Assembly (NCBI GenBank): GCA_944332505.1
Contig: CALVKC010000004.1
Location: 1-64,000, forward strand
From: an uncultured Bacilli bacterium
GTDB lineage: Bacteria; Bacillota_I; Bacilli_A; RF39; UBA660
Direction: 5' to 3'
Length of the DNA: 64,000 nt
Shown here: positions 51,022-59,417 of the stretch, piece by piece
Layout: each line of letters opens with the position of its first letter
How positions within the stretch are numbered: position 1 is the first letter of the stretch
Translations under genes and position numbers: made by a program
The notes under the pieces: generated by a model
Seen by the model: the letters and a program-made list of their open reading frames with translations, nothing else
Told to the model about the DNA's origin: nothing
Databases searched by the model: none

Positions 51022-51605
51022 TATTTAAAGAAATCTTTCAATTTAGCAATGTCAGCAAAACCGATTACTCTGTTAAAAGATTTTTCACCTTGTCCGAGGT
51101 AAATAATGCCTTCAAGTTTGTAGTCACGGACGACGACTTGTTCTTCTGCTTCCAAACCACTTTCGGCTTGTTTTTGGCTTATTGATGGTTTAGGTATGAA
51201 ACTTTTTATTTCCGCTTCAACACTCGCATCAGTCACCAACTGTCCGTCAAGAATGAAGATACTTTTAGCTTTCGTATTCGAGCGCATTGTACATCTTAAA
51301 TATTTTACGCTTGCATCTTTATCCGCTTGCAAAATGTATGGATATTCACACCAACTTTTTCCATTTGGTTTGGCGGCTTTAAAATCAGCCTCAAGCCCTT
51401 TCCTTTCAAGGCGTTGGTTTGCCGTATTTTCGTAGTCATAACCCAGAGCCACATTTGTCATATATGTTGCCTTGTGGACACGGCCATAAAAAGGGTTGCC
51501 ACGTTTGTTCATTTTTGGCTCGGTCAATGTAATAAGACTAATACCAAATGTTCCACGTGAAACATTTTGAGTAAACTCGCTAACTGAATTAAAATTCTGC
51601 TTCAT
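51021..51605 (-). CDS. Conserved phage hypothetical protein containing a parS site
   Basis: 194 aa. MNKRGNPFYGRVHKATYMTN and VALGYDYENTANQRLERKGL belong to a small phage family of unknown function. Less AT-rich than its surroundings. Near the N-terminus, codons for NVSRGT spell an exact parS on the other strand (51549-51564). Promoter -7 complement 51643-51650 plus a distal phage-type promoter near 51736-51743. Confidence 0.7.
   Translation of the reverse strand: MKQNFNSVSEFTQNVSRGTFGISLITLTEPKMNKRGNPFYGRVHKATYMTNVALGYDYENTANQRLERKGLEADFKAAKPNGKSWCEYPYILQADKDASVKYLRCTMRSNTKAKSIFILDGQLVTDASVEAEIKSFIPKPSISQKQAESGLEAEEQVVVRDYKLEGIIYLGQGEKSFNRVIGFADIAKLKDFFK
51549..51564. other. parS: parS site 1 (ParB centromere sequence)
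   Basis: TGTTCCACGTGAAACA, identical to the canonical 16-bp parS described in Bacillus subtilis and recognised by ParB/Spo0J proteins across bacteria. Here it lies in coding sequence. Confidence 0.85.
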
Positions 51606-52040
51606 AGTTACGTTGTTTTAAGTTATACATTTTTTTCTATTACAAAGATAATATTTTTTATCTTTATTGCAAAATATATTATGCTAATTATTGTTAAATC
51701 TTTTTGCCTTACATAATTGATATTTTCCAACACCACAAATATACGATATTTTTATTTTCTATCCAAATATTTTTTTATTTTTTAACATTATTATATGTTC
51801 ATTAATTACATTGCAATTATATCATTATTACTATTATCTAATAAAATATTTTATTAGCTATTTTAAAGGCATATCAGCCACTTTTATGCACTTAACAATA
51901 AACTATATCATTTTATACAATAAATGCGGTACAGATAATTTAAATGCTATGTTTTTATGCTTGAAAAAATATCTGGTTTTACTTGTTTATATTATATTTT
52001 TTTATTATCTTTGTATAGTGAAACTTAAAAACAAACTATT

Positions 52041-52292
52041 ATGAAACGTAATTTTATTATTGCAAATGATTGCCCAAATAAAGAAATAATTCTTAATAAC
52101 GTAGAAAAGATAAATGATTTTATCAGTAAGTTTAAAAAATATTACTCTAAATATGATAAACGGCTTTTAACCACAAAGAAAAAAGTTATTGTGAACTTAA
52201 AAAGGGGTATTGTAAACGTATCTATTGATTTTAATAAGAAACATTACGGACAATGCTTTGGATTCTATGAAGATATTGTTATTAACTATTAA
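52041..52292 (+). CDS. Small basic protein between two parS sites
   Basis: 83 aa, Lys-rich: MKRNFIIANDCPNKEIILNN, then KKVIVNLKRGIVNVSIDFNK. Promoter TATCTTTG at 52008-52015 with the aaacttaaaaac leader. Position between the parS sites is suggestive only. Function unknown. Confidence 0.65.
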   Translation: MKRNFIIANDCPNKEIILNNVEKINDFISKFKKYYSKYDKRLLTTKKKVIVNLKRGIVNVSIDFNKKHYGQCFGFYEDIVINY

Positions 52293-52514
52293 TAACATTT
52301 TTTAACACATTGTTCCACGTGAAACATAGGCCTACCCAGTAGGCCACCCTACGTAACCCCTACCAACTACCCTCCCTTTTTAACGTCTTTTAACAGCGAA
52401 CGGTTTATCGTATAAAATTTTCTAGAAAAATTTTTCATTATAAAATAAGGGGTGGCCATATTTTTATTTATAGGCATCATGTAAAAAAATTCCAGGAAAA
52501 AATAAAAGATAAAA
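52293..52514. other. Intergenic region with parS site 2 and unusual GC-rich stretch
   Basis: No gene. After parS (52311-52326) comes GGCCTAC-CCA-GTAGGCC, a 7-bp GC-rich hairpin, and a C-rich run (CACCCTACGTAACCCCTACC), very unlike the AT-rich rest. The segment GTTTATCGTATAAAATTTT near 52407 resembles GTTTATCGTGTAAAATTTTT near 12964. Confidence 0.5.
52311..52326. other. parS: parS site 2 (ParB centromere sequence)
   Basis: Second exact TGTTCCACGTGAAACA, in an intergenic region 762 bp from the first and in the same orientation. Confidence 0.9.
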
Positions 52515-52811
52515 TTAAATTGAAAGTATTTTGTTTAATTCCTCTCTACTGTTGAATTGATATATTTTGTCATTAATTTTAATATATCCTTCTACATTAT
52601 CATATATTGGTACAAAAAGGCTCTTGACAGAAACCCTTAGTCCTAATGCAATTTTCTCAATGGTGTCCAATCGGGCATTTCCGTACATTGCTCGGTTGAG
52701 GCTAGCAGGGTCTATTCCAATATCTTCCGCTAGGTCTTTTAAGTGTTTGTTTTGTTCTTTGCACAATCATTTTACGTTTTCAGCTAAAATTTTTTCCATA
52801 GTTTCTATCAT
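52515..52811 (-). pseudogene. Cro/CI-type HTH regulator with in-frame TGA
   Basis: From ATG 52811 (or 52799) the frame reads MEKILAENVK, TGA (52767-52769), then LCKEQNKHLKDLAEDIGIDP and ASLNRAMYGNARLDTIEKIA, a standard XRE-type helix-turn-helix. The stop sits where such proteins usually have Arg (CGA to TGA). TTG at 52764 could restart translation and give an 83-aa protein that keeps the HTH. So likely broken, possibly still functional. Confidence 0.65.
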
Positions 52812-52844
52812 GTTAAGACAAAGTAATACTATAATCATACTAAA

Positions 52845-53156
52845 TTATAAATAAAAGTAGTTCATCAAGCTATTATATAACGCCTTGGATAATTGTGCAT
52901 CATCAAATTGATTTATAATACGTTTACCATTTTTATATATAATAGCATATTTATCTTGATGCCAACAAGTGACAGTATATTTACCCTCCCATATAAAATC
53001 TCTAAAATTTTTATCATCATAAAAAGCATCTGTTTTAAATTTATCAAAGTTAAAAAACACTTCATGAATTATATGATTTTTAAAATTTTTATCATATATA
53101 ATTTTAATTATAATAAAAACAAATAAAATGAATATAAGAAATAAGATAGGTATCAT
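52845..53156 (-). CDS. Membrane-anchored hypothetical protein
   Basis: 103 aa. N-terminal hydrophobic anchor (IPILFLIFILFVFIIIKIIY) and a soluble part GKYTVTCWHQDKYAIIYKNG. No family recognised; no clean promoter seen. Confidence 0.55.
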   Translation of the reverse strand: MIPILFLIFILFVFIIIKIIYDKNFKNHIIHEVFFNFDKFKTDAFYDDKNFRDFIWEGKYTVTCWHQDKYAIIYKNGKRIINQFDDAQLSKALYNSLMNYFYL

Positions 53157-53235
53157 AAATTATTTTTTTTTTATTAGATAATTTAATTTTTAAAATAAAA
53201 AAGAAAAAAAATAAATGATAGCAAATAACTATCAT

Positions 53236-54042
53236 TTATTTACAAATCATATCATATAATAGATTCCATTTATTAATTACATCTTTAGACGAACCACCAC
53301 TACGCCATACATCTTTATCTAGTGAGCCTAAATCATAATGTCTATAACGTCCGCAATCAGGTGAAATTTCACCAAATACTGTTTTTCCATCTTCAGAAAT
53401 AAACAAACACAAATCATATATCATAATATTTTTTTCACCTAAGAAGTCAGTCAATATTTTAAATGTCTTTATTGCAGTTTTCTTAGCTTCTTTAACATCA
53501 ATATATAAATCAGCTTGTGAATCGCACATTGGTTCGTCTGCTAATGGTTTCTTTGTTTCTGGATGTTGAAATGGATTTCTCCAGTCAAATCTGACGATAG
53601 GTTCTGGATACGGTTGCATATTTTCAATAACCATACCGCCATAATAAGGGTGTGATTCTCTAACTTTAGACCCATGCATTCCGAAATACCTATGTTTTGA
53701 TGTTCCAGTATGATTTGCTTTGACAACAACTTCAATATTTGGTGCATTTACTAATCTAGTCAGTACAAACTCATCAGTATAATCAATATAAGCATGGTCA
53801 ATTCCATTATTCTTTAATAATTCACACAGAACTTTACTGACATGTACTCTTGGGATATTGCTACCTTCTACAACTCCACATCTATTAGCAGTAAAAGAAT
53901 AAATTGTAGGTTTAAAATAAATGATTCCAATTTCATCGGTTACTTTTCGTATTTCTTTAGATTCACCTTCAATAAACAAAGGAAGTTTTCTAAAATTATT
54001 TAAATCAATGTGTTTGAAATCGCAACCAATTAAATTGGTCAA
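53236..54042 (-). CDS. PurC-like (SAICAR synthetase family) protein
   Basis: 268 aa. EGESKEIRKV corresponds to the N-terminal loop, and FGEISPDCGRYRHYDLGSLD to the catalytic DEISPDxxRxWD motif of SAICAR synthetase, which joins aspartate to CAIR in purine synthesis. FTANRCGVVEGSNIPRVHVS fits the SAFD/iPgKG region with changes. The substrate may therefore differ. Last gene of the operon that includes Ham1 and HisG-like genes. Confidence 0.7.
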   Translation of the reverse strand: MTNLIGCDFKHIDLNNFRKLPLFIEGESKEIRKVTDEIGIIYFKPTIYSFTANRCGVVEGSNIPRVHVSKVLCELLKNNGIDHAYIDYTDEFVLTRLVNAPNIEVVVKANHTGTSKHRYFGMHGSKVRESHPYYGGMVIENMQPYPEPIVRFDWRNPFQHPETKKPLADEPMCDSQADLYIDVKEAKKTAIKTFKILTDFLGEKNIMIYDLCLFISEDGKTVFGEISPDCGRYRHYDLGSLDKDVWRSGGSSKDVINKWNLLYDMICK

Positions 54043-54075
54043 TAATTCGTTAATTTTTCTAACATAATTAAAATA

Positions 54076-55050
54076 TTATTTATTAATAGTTTTCAAATAT
54101 TCGGCAAAAAATCTTCCAACTTCATTAAGAGCAGCTTTTCTATGGCTTCTCAAATTTTTTCTAGCAGTATCCAATTCAGCATATGTTTTACCAAATGTAT
54201 CATTACCAACGAATAGAGGGTCATATCCGAAACCATTATTACCTTTTAATTCATCAATTACAAAGCCATGAGATTGTTTTGTAATTTTAAATAATTCAAC
54301 ACCGTTTCGCATTACAGTAAAACAAACTTCAAAATAAGCATTTCTTTTTTCAAATGGTATTGTTTTAATAAGTTCAATTAATCTTTTATTATTCAATAAG
54401 TCATGTTCAGTTTTATCTGTTGTAAAATCTTCTTTTGGAACAAATAAAACATTAAGGTTATCATCAAGTTTAACCGAATGAAAACGTGCTGAATAAGCAC
54501 CTGGTAGTCCATTTAATTCTGGCACCACTAATCCAGAGTCTTCACAAATAACAAATTTGTCTTTATTTTTATCACAATAACCTAATCCCTTTATAATTGC
54601 ATTTTCTTCAATAGTTTTACCAATTTCATCAATGTCTAGGGATTGTGGGATTAAATCAAGACCTAGTGGAGAGAGAATTGAAGCAATTTCTCTAATTTTT
54701 CCTTTGTTTGTTGTACCTATAATAACTTCCATAAAATTTTTACCTTGTTTAAAACCGTTAATATAATTTACAATTCTTGAAATATTATCATTAAAATCCA
54801 TATATGTCATATATATAGGAATTTTTCTTTTAGAATTTGATGTAGCTAAAATTTTAAATCTTTTTTGAAATTTTAGCAAATCTTTCATATTATGAAATGG
54901 AACATCTATTCTATCACCACGTTTTAATATTCTTTCTTGTGATTGTTCTGGATATGTATCTAATAAAATATAGCAAATATTATCATCAAACCCATCTAAA
55001 ATATTATCATAATTAGGATTATTAGTTTCCGAAGAACTGAAAGTATTCAA
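54076..55050 (-). CDS. Ham1/RdgB-type nucleotide pyrophosphatase with extra N-terminal domain
   Basis: 324 aa. The C-terminal ~218 residues are a full Ham1: VIIGTTNKGKIREI, ICEDSGLVVPELNGLPGAYS, GFVIDELKGNNGFGYDPLFV, SHRKAAL. These enzymes hydrolyse non-canonical purine NTPs such as dITP and XTP. The first ~105 residues are extra and appear to be the 3' half of a gene cut by the IS607 element; translation may also begin at the internal Met before EVIIGTT. Confidence 0.8.
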   Translation of the reverse strand: MNTFSSSETNNPNYDNILDGFDDNICYILLDTYPEQSQERILKRGDRIDVPFHNMKDLLKFQKRFKILATSNSKRKIPIYMTYMDFNDNISRIVNYINGFKQGKNFMEVIIGTTNKGKIREIASILSPLGLDLIPQSLDIDEIGKTIEENAIIKGLGYCDKNKDKFVICEDSGLVVPELNGLPGAYSARFHSVKLDDNLNVLFVPKEDFTTDKTEHDLLNNKRLIELIKTIPFEKRNAYFEVCFTVMRNGVELFKITKQSHGFVIDELKGNNGFGYDPLFVGNDTFGKTYAELDTARKNLRSHRKAALNEVGRFFAEYLKTINK

Positions 55051-57310
55051 ATGTATTCATTAATGAGCACACCTACTTTCACTACCTTTTATAAGGTCTC
55101 TTCGAAACGATAACAGCACCTCTTTCACCTTTTCCTTGTTCAGTTTCTTCGGCTCATAAGCACCATTATCCATTTGTTTTAAGAGCTTGCTACGTAACAC
55201 GGTTACGGAAGCTCTATTTTTTATGTTTACTGCTGCATTGATGTCAGCATTGCTTTCAAACCCACATTCAATACAACTAAATTCTTCTTGACTTGTTCTG
55301 TTTTCATCATCAATACATCCACATATAGGACACATTTTACTTGTATAATAGCTTTGTACGGTTGACACTGCTATATCATATTTCCTTGCAATATGTTCTA
55401 CTTCAGACTTTAAACTACTTAACCTTAAAAAATTAACAACTCTATTAAAATTAATATCATTATTATTTTTATCCTTAACAAAGGATTTACCAAATTCATT
55501 ATCAAGGTTTTCCATAACAACATGTGTAATATTATCATTTTTTAATGACTTACACATATTTGATATTGATTGTTGATTGGATTTAAATATTTTTTCTCTT
55601 AATTTATCCAATTTTAATTGATAACGTTTTCCAACTTTATATTCTTTTCCTTGTTTTTCCTTTACGCTATCAAGATATGTAGATAATTTGCAAAAATCAT
55701 TAACTAATTTCCTATTATAATCATAGGTCTCTCCATTAGATAATGAGAATATATTATGCTTTACATTCACATCAATTCCAACTATGTTTGAATTATCATC
55801 AACAGTAGGGATATATCTTTCTCCATCTTTACAAATATGAATATTAACTTGTTTTTGTTTTTCATTAAATGTAATCGTATATTCATAATCAGGATTACCT
55901 TTATGATATTCTTTCATACTGCCAAACCAATCCTTATTAAACTTAATTGGTATGTCAAATGACTTTCTATTTAATCCACTTAATGAAACAAAACTATTAA
56001 TAATAGAATTGTAATTTTTATTATAACTAATAATATCAGTTTTTCTACATCTACCATTGAATGTTAATGTTTTAAATTCAATTGGTCTTTCTTGATATTG
56101 TTTAATAATTCTATTTCTTTTAGACAAAGATAATGATAATAATCTATCTAATCCAAATTTATTAATATAATTTAATATATTATTATAAAACTGTTTTTTA
56201 TTATCATCCACATTATCTATTTGAGAATTAATGTATTCTACAATATTATTATTTCCATATCTTGCAAGATATGATAAACATATTGATAAAGATGTTTTTT
56301 CTTTTGTTAATATTACTTTTTTGAATTCACCTTTTTTATGATTTTTACAATTACGTTTATAATATTCAAAACCAACAAAAGTTATTTTTTCAAATGTAAG
56401 TTTTTTTTGTATTGCTTTGAATTTATTTTGATAACAAGTAAAGACTTGTTCATACAATTGTTTATCAAATGAACTTGGAATTACACCTTTATATTTATTT
56501 CTCATTTCTTTTAAAAATGAGAACATATTATAATCAAGATATTTTAATAGGTTTTTGCTTACATATTCAGAAACAGTGTTTTTATGTTCACGAATAGTCA
56601 TAGCAAATGCTCTTAACTCATTATATTTCAAGCGAGTTAAATCATTTGAATGTAATATTTTAGTATATTTGCTATCCGTTAACATGTTTATTATTTTAAT
56701 TTTTGCTTCTTTTTATTTTCTTTTGCACGCATTGAATAGACCTTACCACTGAATGATGCTATAAGCATCATCATGTCATTAACCAATTCTTCTTGCTCAG
56801 TACATTCTTTTTTATCAACCAATTCAATTTCCACATTATAGCTATTGAAAAACATTTCGATTAAATTATATTGAAAACGTGTAAGTCTATCTTTATGTTC
56901 AATTATAACTTTATCAATTTGTTTATTAATAACCAATTTACATAGTTTGACAAACCCCTTTCTTTTATCATTTAATCCACTACCCATATCCTTAATAATA
57001 TGTTCTATTTTATATCCTTGTTTAACAGCATATTCATTAAGTCTTTGAGATTGTCTGTCAATATCACCATGTTGTTTTTGGTCGGATGTTGAGCAACGGG
57101 CATATGTAGCTACTCTTATTTCAGTTTTATTGGTGTTTTCGATATTATCAATATCTTCTCCACATAATAATTTTAAGTCTTCAAGTTTGTATCTCCTATG
57201 CCCACCAGATGTTTTATAAGTTTTCAATTTATTTTCTTTATCCCATCTATGCATAGTTGATTTTGATACATGAAGATAATTCATAGCTTCTTTAAGAGTC
57301 AGTAGTTTCT
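55023..57310 (-). mobile_element. IS607-family element (serine recombinase + TnpB)
   Basis: Bounded by GAAACTA on both sides (complement, 57304-57310 and 55023-55029). Carries an MerR-HTH serine recombinase and an intact TnpB. Rejoining the flanks at GAAACTA restores one open frame across the genes at 57292 and 54076, which supports these ends. About 2.28 kb. Confidence 0.7.
55060..56685 (-). CDS. tnpB: TnpB RNA-guided nuclease of IS607 element
   Basis: 541 aa, longer than the common 400. RuvC-I VGIDVNVKHN (Asp), RuvC-II VVMENLDNEF (Glu), zinc ribbon CPICGC ... CIECGF, RuvC-III NADINAAVNI (Asp): all catalytic residues present. The guide RNA should overlap the 3' end of the gene and extend into 55023-55060. 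Lies 5 bp after the recombinase gene. Confidence 0.85.
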   Translation of the reverse strand: MLTDSKYTKILHSNDLTRLKYNELRAFAMTIREHKNTVSEYVSKNLLKYLDYNMFSFLKEMRNKYKGVIPSSFDKQLYEQVFTCYQNKFKAIQKKLTFEKITFVGFEYYKRNCKNHKKGEFKKVILTKEKTSLSICLSYLARYGNNNIVEYINSQIDNVDDNKKQFYNNILNYINKFGLDRLLSLSLSKRNRIIKQYQERPIEFKTLTFNGRCRKTDIISYNKNYNSIINSFVSLSGLNRKSFDIPIKFNKDWFGSMKEYHKGNPDYEYTITFNEKQKQVNIHICKDGERYIPTVDDNSNIVGIDVNVKHNIFSLSNGETYDYNRKLVNDFCKLSTYLDSVKEKQGKEYKVGKRYQLKLDKLREKIFKSNQQSISNMCKSLKNDNITHVVMENLDNEFGKSFVKDKNNNDINFNRVVNFLRLSSLKSEVEHIARKYDIAVSTVQSYYTSKMCPICGCIDDENRTSQEEFSCIECGFESNADINAAVNIKNRASVTVLRSKLLKQMDNGAYEPKKLNKEKVKEVLLSFRRDLIKGSESRCAH

Positions 57311-57320
57311 CCATCATCAA
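56691..57320 (-). CDS. tnpA: IS607-family serine recombinase TnpA
   Basis: 209 aa. N-terminal MerR-like helix-turn-helix (LTLKEAMNYLHVSKSTMHRW) then the serine-recombinase domain VATYARCSTSDQKQHGDIDR with catalytic Ser in CSTSDQ, and IEHKDRLTRF. This HTH-first order is the mark of IS607. Its first codons (ATGATGATGGAGAAACTA) lie in target-gene sequence at the left end. Confidence 0.85.
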   Translation of the reverse strand: MMMEKLLTLKEAMNYLHVSKSTMHRWDKENKLKTYKTSGGHRRYKLEDLKLLCGEDIDNIENTNKTEIRVATYARCSTSDQKQHGDIDRQSQRLNEYAVKQGYKIEHIIKDMGSGLNDKRKGFVKLCKLVINKQIDKVIIEHKDRLTRFQYNLIEMFFNSYNVEIELVDKKECTEQEELVNDMMMLIASFSGKVYSMRAKENKKKQKLK

Positions 57321-57507
57321 TAATATTTTTCACTATTATTTTAGCCTTGTCAAGTTGCATTTGCAGTTCTTCAACTGAAATATCACATTGTCCTTCCAAT
57401 AATGGATATTCATTACCATCATCACAAACAAATGTATTATTCTCTTTATTAATACTTATAACTTTTACATTTTTACTATCAATCATATTAATTAAATCTT
57501 TTTTCAT
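57292..57507 (-). pseudogene. 5' half of a gene split by the IS607 element
   Basis: 71-aa frame: MKKDLINMIDSKNVKVISIN and a C-terminal AKIIVKNIIDDGETTDS. It overlaps tnpA by 29 bp. After GATGGAGAAACTA the coding sense continues, across the element, as NNPNYDNILDGFDDN in the gene at 54076. The original protein would have had ~170 residues before the Ham1 domain. Confidence 0.6.
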
Positions 57508-57553
57508 ATATAAATATTATTTAAAATTAAAAAATATGAATATTTTTGATTAT

Positions 57554-57599
57554 TTTTTTATATTTTTGAATAATTTTTTATTTAACTGTTGACATCCCA
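57554..57599 (+). mobile_element. 46-bp repeat ending GTTGACATCCCA, copy 1
   Basis: Identical to 62303-62348. Ends AACTGTTGACATCCCA, recalling the TnpB right end at 185-200 (GATTGACATCC). It cuts the 3' part of the kinase gene. Confidence 0.55.
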
Positions 57600-57728
57600 A
57601 TCAACATGAAGAGTTGCTTTACTTAAAAGACCTCTATCGATAAAGATATCATTAGGAAATATTTCTTGTAATCTTTTAATGTATGTTGTTTTTCCAACAC
57701 CATCATTTCCATCAATTTCAATTATCAT
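57582..57728 (-). pseudogene. Thymidylate kinase-like dNMP kinase, N-terminal fragment
   Basis: 48 aa: MIIEIDGNDGVGKTTYIKRL is a clear P-loop (GxxGxGKT) of the thymidylate/dNMP kinase type; the frame stops after HVDWDVNS where the 46-bp repeat begins. A full kinase is ~200 aa. ATG overlaps the previous stop (ATGA), so it was part of the operon. Confidence 0.7.
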
Positions 57729-58066
57729 TTGTTATAAATTTTATTAAATATATAAAGTAATGGTAGTTTATAACAATCATTTTCATCTGCGCCATTATAA
57801 CCAGAAACCATATTTTCGCAAGCTAGTATCAAACGTTCAGATTCATTTCCTAATGTATGTTGAAATGTGTTGTTTATAATAGCGCTTTTCATAGCTACAA
57901 GAGAAGGGTAATTTCCAGCAGATTTGAATTCTTTAATTGCATTTTTATTGTTTAAAAAATCATTTAAAGCATTATCAAATTCATCAGCATCTTCTTCACT
58001 ATAAAATAACATTTCGTTAATTATATTAGAATGATAATAAGTTATTGTTAATGTTTTATGTTTCAT
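57725..58066 (-). CDS. Hypothetical protein in nucleotide operon
   Basis: 113 aa from MKHKTLTITYYHSNIINEML; the upstream extension to 58123 overlaps the previous gene and is less likely. Acidic middle EEDADEFDNALNDF. No family recognised. Stop overlaps the kinase start. Confidence 0.6.
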   Translation of the reverse strand: MKHKTLTITYYHSNIINEMLFYSEEDADEFDNALNDFLNNKNAIKEFKSAGNYPSLVAMKSAIINNTFQHTLGNESERLILACENMVSGYNGADENDCYKLPLLYIFNKIYNK

Positions 58067-58067
58067 A

Positions 58068-58493
58068 CTATGAATTATTTTTAAAATATTCTTGTATTTC
58101 TTTTTGTTGTAATTTAAATTCAAATAAAAAATATCGTTTATTTAAAAGATAGTCAACTTGGCATTTTGCTAAGTTATAAAAATACTTGAACCATTTTTTT
58201 TCATTAAGAAAAAAACTTTTCTTTTCATATATTCTTAATATAATAGAACGTTGATATTTGCCAAATATATGTTCATAAAACGTATTACTTGGTAAACATT
58301 CATCAAGGTAACTATCTACATTGGCATATAATGTAAATCTACACCAACCACTTTCAAAAGGAAAATCGCTGTAGGTATCAAATTTATATGTAAATTCACG
58401 TATTGAAGCTAATGGTATGTATTGCCCATTATCAGTTTCAACACAAATTCTATCTCTAAATAGTTTAACTTGTAAACATTCGTAATTTATCAT
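58068..58493 (-). CDS. Hypothetical protein in nucleotide operon
   Basis: 141 aa: MINYECLQVKLFRDRICVET .... No motif recognised. ATGA overlap with the HisG-like gene upstream shows translational coupling, so its role is probably tied to that enzyme. Confidence 0.65.
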   Translation of the reverse strand: MINYECLQVKLFRDRICVETDNGQYIPLASIREFTYKFDTYSDFPFESGWCRFTLYANVDSYLDECLPSNTFYEHIFGKYQRSIILRIYEKKSFFLNEKKWFKYFYNLAKCQVDYLLNKRYFLFEFKLQQKEIQEYFKNNS

Positions 58494-59083
58494 AAATTAA
58501 TGTTAATATTATTATCTTTTCTTTTGAATAAAACAGTTGATGATTCGGCAATTACTTCCAATTCAGAAATATTATTAGCTTTAAGAGATTCACCAGTTTG
58601 TACAATATCAATAATACAATCTACATCTTGTAAATCTACATATCCTTCAGTAGAACCAAATGTTTGAAATATATAATAAGGATGACTAGTCTTTTCAAAA
58701 TATTCTGTAGCAATTAAATCATATTCTGTTGCTACTAAAATAGGTCTTTTTAGTGAAAAGAGTTCTTCTTTTGTTTTTCTAGAACATAAACTAATTCTAA
58801 CTTTAAAGTTATCTAATGTTGATATAATTTCTAACTCATTTTTATATTGGCTATTTAATATAATATCTTCTCCGCAAATGCCAAAGTCAGCATATCCACA
58901 GCCAACAATATTTGCAATTGATTTTGGTTTGGCTAGAAATAAATTAATATTCTTATCCTTTATATAATTTGGATAAAAATATTTACGAGCTTCTATTTTT
59001 GGTAGAGTTATACCTAATTTTTTTTGAAAATAATCAAATAAAGTACTGTATAATCTACCAGTTGGTAATACTAGGGTATTCAT
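58490..59083 (-). CDS. ATP phosphoribosyltransferase-like (short HisG) protein
   Basis: 197 aa, the length of short-form HisG. LVLPTGRLYSTLFDYFQKKL, then GYADFGICGEDIIL, FGSTEGYVDLQDVDCIIDIV and QTGESLKANNI: the last contains the PRPP-binding segment (DIVxTGxTLkaN) of HisG. HisG transfers phosphoribose from PRPP to ATP; the short form normally needs HisZ, not seen here. First gene of the operon; promoter -7 complement 59115-59122. Confidence 0.8.
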   Translation of the reverse strand: MNTLVLPTGRLYSTLFDYFQKKLGITLPKIEARKYFYPNYIKDKNINLFLAKPKSIANIVGCGYADFGICGEDIILNSQYKNELEIISTLDNFKVRISLCSRKTKEELFSLKRPILVATEYDLIATEYFEKTSHPYYIFQTFGSTEGYVDLQDVDCIIDIVQTGESLKANNISELEVIAESSTVLFKRKDNNININL

Positions 59084-59165
59084 ATTAAAACATTTAAATA
59101 TTAAATTTACGACACAAAGATATTAAATTATTTTGAGATATGCAAGTTTTTAGCTAAAAAATTAA

Positions 59166-59375
59166 TTATTTATTTGCAAAGTAAGCTTTTAATGCATCTT
59201 GAGCATCTTTTTTTGTTTTATAGTTAGCTTTCCAATCACCATTTTTATTATTTGTGCCTTTTCCCTTATGTCCTTTTATTTTCCAATTATTACCACTTTT
59301 ATGTATTACATTTTTTAATTCCTCAGCTATAATTTTAGCTAATGTTTCTTCACTAATAATAATTTTCTTTTCCAT
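59166..59375 (-). CDS. Small protein with capsid-targeting-like N-terminus
   Basis: 69 aa. MEKKIIISEETLAKIIAEEL matches the leader type of the genes at 6347, 59418 and 60068. The rest is basic and Gly/Lys-rich (NNWKIKGHKGKGTNNKNGDW), with a C-terminal YKTKKDAQDALKAYF. Possibly a packaged DNA-binding protein. Confidence 0.6.
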   Translation of the reverse strand: MEKKIIISEETLAKIIAEELKNVIHKSGNNWKIKGHKGKGTNNKNGDWKANYKTKKDAQDALKAYFANK

Positions 59376-59417
59376 AGATATTAATATTTATTATATATAT
59401 ATAAATATAAAATAGTT

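Noticed and set aside
55060..57320. CRISPR-Cas12 effector
   Set aside because: The large RuvC protein has the size, zinc ribbon and partner recombinase of an IS607 TnpB; no repeat-spacer array or Cas1/Cas2 is present in the window.
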